Assembly: GCA_964006375.1 (NCBI GenBank)
Contig: OZ023267.1
Span: 14,356,846-14,420,845, forward strand
Reading direction: 5' to 3'
Length of the DNA stretch: 64,000 nucleotides
Source of the DNA: Tillus elongatus
Taxonomy: Eukaryota; Arthropoda; Insecta; Coleoptera; Cleridae
This document shows positions 58,747 through 64,000 of the stretch, in pieces; the stretch's first letter is position 1, and every line of letters starts with the position of its first letter. A program made the position numbers and the translations under genes. The notes under the pieces are model-generated. The model did no database searches and was not told the origin of the DNA. It saw only the letters and a list, made by a program, of their open reading frames with translations.

Positions 58747-60020
58747 TACGAGGGGGATCAATAGGTTCGTGACTTCTTGAATGAAACACAGGTTTTTTTG
58801 ACAAAAAATCATTTTCTTTCTCAACATAGTCTCCTTTGAGCTCTATACACTTCGTTCAACGTTTCTCCAATTTTTATATCCCTTCCAAGATTTGTCGAGG
58901 TCCTCAAAATAGGTATTTGTTTGTGAGATCATTTCATCATTGGAGTCAAATCTCTTTCCGCCGAGCCATTTGTTCAAGCTTGGAAACAAGAAATAGCCAC
59001 TCGCGGCTAAATCTTGATAATAGGGCGGATGAGGGAGCAATTCGTAGCCCAATTTATGTAATTTCGCCCTGGAGACTACACATGTGTGCACCCTTGCATT
59101 GTCTTGGTGGAAAAAAAACGTTTTTCTTTGCGAAATGCGGTTTTTTCTTCAAATCGTCATTGAATCGGGCCAATAAGTTCGTATAATATTTACCATTGAT
59201 TCTTCCTCCCTTTTGAAGGTAACCAATGTGGATCATACCGTGTGCATCCCAAAAAAACGGTCGCTGACAAACCCACATTGGCCTTCTTCGGCGCCGATTC
59301 GCACGGAGAAACCCACTGTTTTGATTGCTGCTTGGTCTCTGGTGTGTTGTGGTGAATCCATGTTTCGTCCACGGTTACGAAACGGTGCAAAAACTCGTCC
59401 CTATTGCAGTTGAACAACGCCAAACACTCCTTCAAAGTTGTCACACAATTGCGTTTGTGATCGATTGTGAGCAAACGCGGGACCCATCTTGCGGATAGCT
59501 TTCTTATACCCAAGTGATCATGCAAAATCGAAACCACTGAGCTATGTGATATGTCTATGACTTCCACAATCTCCAGCACTTTCAATCTCCGATAGGCCAA
59601 CACCATATCGTGAACTTTTTCAATTGTTTCGGGTGTAGCGACCTCAACTGGGCGTCCAGAACGTTCGGCGTCCTTTATGCTTGTACGGACGCAACGAAAT
59701 TAAGGAAACCACTTTTTTACCATATAAATTGATGGTGCAGAGTCCACATAGTATTTATCAAGCTTAGCCTTGGTTTGAGTGATATTTTTTTTCCGCAAAA
59801 AAATAATGTTTGATGAGCACACGAAATTCACTTTTTTCCATTTTCGTTATAACTCAAGAGGTTGTCTGCCATCAATGGCTATCTAACACAAACTAAATGA
59901 CGCAGCTTGTTCAAAATTTAACAGGAGTCAACTGACAGATGCTTGTTGACAGGAAGTGTTGCCTTCCTGTGAAGAGGCGGGAAATTCAAAATGTCACGGA
60001 CTTATTGACCCACCCTCGTA
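58747..60020 (-). mobile_element. complete mariner element M5
   Basis: TIRs TACGAGGGGGATCAATAGG and (inverted) TACGAGGGTGGGTCAATAAG extend to GT.CGTGAC, about 27 bp, next to TA. The 1,274-bp length is typical of mariner. Confidence 0.9.
58775..59841 (-). pseudogene. mariner (DD34D-type) transposase
   Basis: From Met at 59841: MEKSEFRVLIKHYF, a frameshift, ITQTKAKLDKYYVDSAPS, MVKKWF, SIKDAERSGRPVEVATPETI (helix-turn-helix linker), VIDISHSSVVSILHDHLGI, ARWVPRLLTIDHKRNC, then FVTVDETWIHHNTPETKQQS (first Asp, about 59365), SATVF and DAHGMIHIGYLQKG, YYTNLLARFNDDL, a frameshift in a T-run, HQDNARVHTC (second Asp, about 59085), HPPYYQDLAASGYFLFPSL (third Asp; the usual SPDLAPSD has changed to YQDLAASG). 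The C-terminus is frameshifted before 58850. The catalytic triad is still visible, but four or so lesions make it inactive. Confidence 0.9.
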
Positions 60021-60180
60021 TCACATCTGTATTATATTTGGATTTTTAAATATGACGACACAACGTCACCCCAACGTGGGACCACTATATAACACTGAAG
60101 TTACTAATATTAACAACATAGGTTACACAAAATAAAATAATTCATCGAAAATCGAAACTAAAGACAACGGTTTTTTTTTT
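60021..60180. other. short spacer
   Basis: Ends in a T-run (60171-60180) directly before the ribozyme repeat. Confidence 0.3.
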
Positions 60181-60510
60181 CTGCGTTTCTAATTACGTGA
60201 GAATACATCTAGCCTTACATACATTGTGTCTATTATGGAAGAAATGGGCCAGGGCAGGTTAGTTGGTTGTACACAGTCTCTATTTATAGCATTTTGTGTT
60301 AACTAGAGCTGTCGTGACAACATACTACCTGGCTCGGCACCGAGAGGGCGACCCTGTCGTACATCGCACAATGTTCTAGGAGGCTGGCTACCATAGCCGT
60401 ATTGCTTTCTAGGTGTGTTCTCGCTGTGATTAGTATAGCGCACTGACGGGCTTTAATTAGAGCGAAACCGGTCTGCGTTTCTAATTACGGTGAGAATATA
60501 TCTAGCATCA
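60181..60510 (+). mobile_element. hammerhead-bearing small repeat, one unit plus
   Basis: CTGCGTTTCTAATTACG opens the copy at 60181 and recurs at 60473, a 292-bp period. Between them are TTACATACATTGTGTC, GGGCCAGGGCAGG, GCTGTCGTGACAACATAC, and the hammerhead. The copy starts within the stem III loop of the motif, as does the tandem copy at 21327. Confidence 0.6.
60427..60487 (+). ncRNA. hammerhead-like ribozyme motif, copy 7 (core damaged)
   Basis: Core CTGACGG (A9 changed), stem II GCTTT/AGAGC with one G-U pair, GAA intact, and stem III ACCG/CGTT weakened. This is the most diverged copy. Confidence 0.45.
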
Positions 60511-61317
60511 CATTAGATAATGCATTATATCAATAAATACTGCCATTATCATGATTATTTGTTTATTTACAGTAGATAGACCTGGGAAACTAAAATGACT
60601 TATACATCTTCAAAAGATAACAAGTTCTTGACAAAATCTTGATACCAAGTACCTCTCTACTTAAAACGAGGGCGTTCTAAACATACCAAACGTGATAATT
60701 AAATCAAGAATTTTCAAGTTTATATTTTCCTTCAATAAAAAATATTTTAGAAGTCATAAAATTTATTTTATTTGTATTATTAAAACCTACTTATATTTTC
60801 AACTAAATAAGTAACTACAAGCACGTAAGTATTATCAAAGCAAGTACAAATGATTCATTTTGCGTCTATCGATCAAGTACCGTGGAATCCACATACAATT
60901 CATTCAAAGATTGAGAGTTAGCACGCATCTAGAGCATGAGAAAGGGCAGAACTTACCTAGTCTAATCGTCTTTCTGATAAATAAATTGTGAACAAGTCCT
61001 GTCATACAAAAAGGCTAGATAATTATTATACACGTCTTATTGAAATTAAGGAAAATGTTAATACTCTAGGCTATATTGATGTTTTATCGTCATATAGAGT
61101 AAGTCCCCACAAAACGTCGTCGCATTTAACGTTGTTTTATTATAGCGTTGCAGTTTGTTGTAGGCAAATGTATCGTTTAACGTTGAAACTGATTCGAGAT
61201 ATTTGTTATTCTAAAAAGTCTAAAATAGTAGGTGAAAAAGGAATACATAATATAATGTATATTGTAGGCAAGTACATAATACATATGTAAATGAATACCG
61301 TTTTAGTGTATTGTCTT
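60511..61317. other. no recognised gene
   Basis: A 100-codon open frame (60988-61290) has no motif. CATTTAACGTTGTTTTATTA near 61128 is the pogo-like scrap also found at 40445. Confidence 0.35.
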
Positions 61318-61435
61318 TAAAAAATTAACTGAGGAGATCGCGACTTCTGAATTTAAAAAAATCTTCAAACGAGCGCGAACTAGCCCCCCTAGAACACATA
61401 TCCGGGGTCAGTTTCGATTTTTATATTATGTTTGA
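61318..61435 (+). mobile_element. HINE-like 5' block, copy W
   Basis: TGAGGAGATCGCGACTTCTG, GAGCGCGAACTAG, ATATCCGGGGTCAGTTTCGA then TTTTTATATTATG. It stops just before where (TA)n would be. Confidence 0.55.
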
Positions 61436-61454
61436 GACATACTTGGTTCTCTGA

Positions 61455-62205
61455 TTGAACCGCGTCCAGAATTTATTAAAACTTGACGTTTCGGCACCTG
61501 TTTTGGAGGAAATTTGTAAGGACACTCTAAGGCCTCAATCTGCCTACTCCTTAGAGCGGTGGACAAAGGTGGGTTGGGTTGTTGCAGCTCGATTACGGGG
61601 CCTCAATCTGCCTACTCCCCAAATCTCGCCGGAGATCGTCTGTGAGGTCTCAGTGTGTTCAACCCTAGGCCTCAGAAAGATCTGGCAGTTCGTTGCAAGT
61701 CTTGTATTGTATGTATCGTTCCGTCTACCTGCTTCGTTATCAGTGAAAGTAGTTGGGTCAGGGTCAATTAATTCGGGTTCTTTGGTCACGGTACTTATAG
61801 GATTAGGCGGATTAGGAGGATTACCGGCATTTGTTGAGACAGATAATGGGGAAATAAAATTGTCTGTGGAATTTATTTTCTTTTTGTGTGTTTTTAATGA
61901 AGATATATAATAGGTTTCCAAGTAATCGGAAGGCGAAGACCATCATATCTCTTATTTAAACAATCGATATGTTTTTCAATCTCGATTGCTTCGCGGATAA
62001 TTCTCGTTTTGAAGTTGTAAACCGGTCCTATCGTTTTGGCATTATCGAAGTCTATTTTGTGTCCTGTATGAATATGATGCATGGCCAGCGCCGATGAGGG
62101 GTCGGATTTTCTAACTACGAGAGTGTGTTCATATATTCTATTGTGGACGCGTCAATTTGTTTGTCCTACATAAGTTCGTAGGACAAACCTGTCAAAAAGT
62201 GACTC
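61455..62205 (-). pseudogene. Penelope-like element, GIY-YIG endonuclease end (copy PLE-3)
   Basis: Minus strand from about 62172: YVGQTN, a stop, RVHNRIYEHTLVVRKSDPSS, ALAMHHIHTGHKIDFDNAK, TIGPVYNFKTRIIREAIEIE, KHIDCLNKRYDGLRLPITWK. This is the second half of a GIY-YIG domain (the Arg and Glu catalytic positions lie in RIYEH and REAIEIE). The GIY motif is missing. A shifted, uninterrupted frame (61921-61544) continues with a Pro/Asn/Thr-rich tail and [13 protein letters not shown]. The 3' end includes GTGCCGAAACGTCAAG near 61480, a GAAACGTC hammerhead-type end without its left core. Related tail sequence is at 45131-45645. Confidence 0.75.
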
Positions 62206-62880
62206 GATATATATTTAAATAGGTTGGCAGAAAACATTATCAAATAATATTTATTTTTATTGTTCACAAGTTTACATTCGTCGGAGGTACACAGTGCCTT
62301 ATTTATAAGCGTGAGGCAAGCCACACATAACTACGGAAAAGAAAGACAGCATAATTTGGAATCCAGGCGTCTTTTTTTGAGGCAAACATATCTGTTATAA
62401 TGTCGCCTTCAATATTTATGTTCCTGTTCATTAGAGCCAAACGGTCGAGTCTTGTTTCACTTCTTGAATTTCTGAAGTACTTTTTGATTCTCCTCAAACT
62501 AGAAAAGTTCGTTTTGGTGGATGCTATAGTCACAGGTAAAATGCAAAATATTTTGAACAACCCTCTAATAATGGGAAAAAATTATTCAGAACATTTCCTT
62601 GGTGCTTCGAAACAATTATTTGTGGCGTCTTTTTCATTTAACCAATTAAATCTATAAAATATGTTATTCCAAGAACTTTTTCCATTATAAATATAGTGAT
62701 TAGAAATGGAAAGCTACGAAGTGATTTGTGTAACTGATTAGCAGATTTGTCATGTTCTTCTGACATGACTTCTTCCAATGCACTTACAATTTCAAAGAAG
62801 CCATCAACAAATATTTAAATCGATTCGTGTCTGTCCACCCAACGCAAATTTAACATCCGTGGTTAAAAAATTTCGGGGAG
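62206..62880 (-). pseudogene. hAT-family transposase C-terminal remnant
   Basis: Minus-strand reading: LNLRWVDRHESI (about 62850), VDGFFEIVSALEEVMSEEHD, SLRSFPFLITIF, then after frameshifts CFEAPRKCSE, FKIFCILPVTIASTKTNFSS, LRRIKKYFRNSRSETRLDRL, ALMNRNINIEGDIITDMFA, stopping at 62303. The RWVDRH box and the LPVT.AS...SSLRRIK...RL..LA block are the conserved C-terminal (dimerisation) part of hAT transposases and ZMYM1-like relatives. The catalytic centre upstream is not present. Stops and shifts are several. Confidence 0.8.
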
Positions 62881-63189
62881 GGGGAGCACAGGCCCCTAGT
62901 ACTACGACACTGCTTAATAAATATACCAATTATTTCAGCAAATTAGATACCGATGCAACATACTCGATAAAGGCACATCTGCTGATTCTCAAGGTAGCTT
63001 CTTAAACATTTAATTGTTACTTTTCTGACAATCTTAAGCCATAACACATTTCAAACTTTAAATAAACTTTAAAGCTCTCGACATTTGCAAATTTCACTAA
63101 GAATGCAAATGTTTTTGTACTATATTTTCTGATCATGAAAGTAATAGTTATTCATCTGCGGGTTTCATTACTTGTAAGCGACAAAATCT
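62881..63189. other. no recognised feature
   Basis: Possibly eroded hAT sequence; nothing distinct. Confidence 0.3.
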
Positions 63190-63532
63190 TTTATTCGCAG
63201 TCTCGATGTTCCAGGATGTACCTCTGGGCTCCAGGGTCCCGGGTTAAATTCCCAGGATAAACGTAAAATTATTTTTCAATACATACTGTAACTTAACATC
63301 AACCGAGGTTGTGGAATTGTGTTTGTTGAATGTATGCACGTTCCGCCCTTCGGGGGGAGGGTAAGCCGTCGGTCCGGTGTACCATGCGATGTTGAGCAGA
63401 TTAAATATCCATATCCTCCTTACAGAAAGATAATAGAGTCGGCAAAATTTCCAGGATATTGAGGTGAAACTTCTCCCTGTCGTCGGTGATTCTCCACAGT
63501 CGCGAAAAAAAACGACGTTAAAGAAACAAGAT
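63190..63532 (+). mobile_element. tRNA-derived SINE, copy 3 (older)
   Basis: Diverged head with a B-box-like GGGTTAAATTCC (63241-63252) but a poor A box. The body CCGCCCTTCGGGGGGAGG, GTAAGCCGTCGGTCCGG, CGGCAAAATTTCCAGGATA and CGACGTTAAAGAAACAAG matches copies 1 and 2. No clear target duplication is seen. Confidence 0.75.
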
Positions 63533-63879
63533 TTTAAAAAAAATTCTTTCATTTACTAAAATTCGTCGGTGAAACGCACTTGCCGAGACGATACTTCTCT
63601 GAACGACACTTTTTTCATTGATAAACCGTTTCAAAAAGTATGAAAATCAGTGGAGTGGAAGGTTGAACAGTAGGTGATATTTGAATTAGTTCTCAAACAG
63701 AACAATTTTAAACACAGGCGTAAAGATTATTTCTCTGGCTTCACGAATTATCTGCTCTACAGCCTGCTTCTTGCACCTTTTACGGCCGTAAATAATAGGC
63801 TTTTACAAAGCCTGAGGAAACGTATCTACGTCTCATTTCGCATGGAACCATTGCACACACAAATCAATCAAATGTTTTC
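63533..63879. other. Penelope-tail-like repeat on minus strand, otherwise unassigned
   Basis: TTATTTCTCTGGCTTCACG at 63728-63746 is the inverse of the GTGAAGCCAGAGAA repeat. GGCTTTTACAAAGCC then GAAACGTA.TC.TACGTC (63799-63832) has a hairpin and a hammerhead-like stem III but no proper left core. Confidence 0.35.
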
Positions 63880-64000
63880 AGATAGCCAAGCTGATATACA
63901 GCCCCTTGGTTCCTACCGTTGCAATTCAAAAACGGTATGGAGCTGCAAAACTGTACTCAACGAACTGGGCAGCTGCAATAAGGAGTCACTGGTCTGGATA
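63880..64000 (+). pseudogene. LINE RNase H fragment cut by the window end
   Basis: The frame reads MFSDSQADIQPLGSYRCNSK, TVWSCKTVLNELGSCNKE and SLVWI up to the last base. SDSQ is the RNase H Asp motif of I/R1-type LINEs and SLVWI precedes the PGHS box seen at 6726. It is probably the same family as 6722-7385; the rest lies beyond the window. Confidence 0.7.

Noticed and set aside
61455..61910. 151-codon plus-strand open frame
   Set aside because: It is antisense to the Penelope-like tail of PLE-3, where the minus frame continues from the GIY-YIG domain.
63799..63832. Another hammerhead ribozyme
   Set aside because: Stem III and the cleavage nucleotide look right, but no CUGANGA core precedes the hairpin.

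Overview
The window is a block of arthropod (most likely insect) intergenic or heterochromatic DNA made almost entirely of decayed transposable elements. It is strongly AT-rich. I find no intact host gene, no operon-like coding, and no tRNA or rRNA gene apart from tRNA-derived SINE heads. The kingdom and rough group are inferred from the element mix: CR1/Jockey- and R1/I-type LINEs, Penelope-like elements with GIY-YIG endonuclease, Tc1/mariner and Tigger transposons, a hAT remnant, and a SINE with 11-13 bp target duplications. Nearly every coding frame is broken by stops and frameshifts.

The most abundant component is a non-autonomous family with about 20 copies or pieces. Its 5' end is an AGTGAATTTT hairpin followed by a block near GATCCCGACT. 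It then carries an embedded (TA)n tract of 50-155 bp and a repeat-rich body. Its 3' end repeats AAAATTCACTA and closes with the stem-loop ACGCA-CTTGC-TGCGT. Two occupied/empty-site comparisons place it inside T-runs without a clear target duplication. This best fits a Helentron-like element of the HINE/DINE-1 kind, and I call it 'HINE-like' below. It supplies most of the long (TA)n microsatellites. TA-targeting Tc1/mariner elements have landed in or beside its (TA)n at several points.

A second system is built on hammerhead-ribozyme motifs. A repeat of about 0.3 kb (2.46-4.0, 19.48-19.80, 21.07-21.64, 29.56-29.76 and 60.18-60.51 kb) occurs as tandem, permuted and inverted monomers. Each carries a hammerhead-like core (CTGAAGA, stem II, GAA, stem III, stem I). 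Four Penelope-like fragments (9.85-10.66, 24.04-24.61, 25.98-26.43, 61.46-62.21 kb) and their tails (18.6-18.8, 45.1-45.6 kb) are present; three of these loci carry hammerhead-like motifs. That makes Penelope machinery the natural candidate for mobilising the small repeat, as in described retrozymes.

Layout: 0-1.6 kb LINE and pogo remnants; 2.4-8.3 kb ribozyme repeats, HINE-like copies, a 405-bp repeat and a LINE RNase H tail; 9.5-14 kb HINE-like copies, a Penelope copy and a SINE; 14.6-18.6 kb two LINE reverse transcriptases pointing at each other; 18.6-26.4 kb ribozyme repeats, HINE-like copies and Penelope; 27-29 kb Tigger; 29.3-31.8 kb a 205-bp satellite with LINE insertions; 32.5-39.1 kb two Tc1/mariner elements around a full HINE-like copy; 39.4-51.8 kb HINE-like copies, a LINE, a SINE, a mariner-like element and a 250-bp (TA)n tract; 52.6-60 kb a LINE, a HINE-like copy split by a Tc1/mariner element, and a complete mariner; 60-64 kb ribozyme repeat, Penelope, hAT, SINE and LINE pieces.
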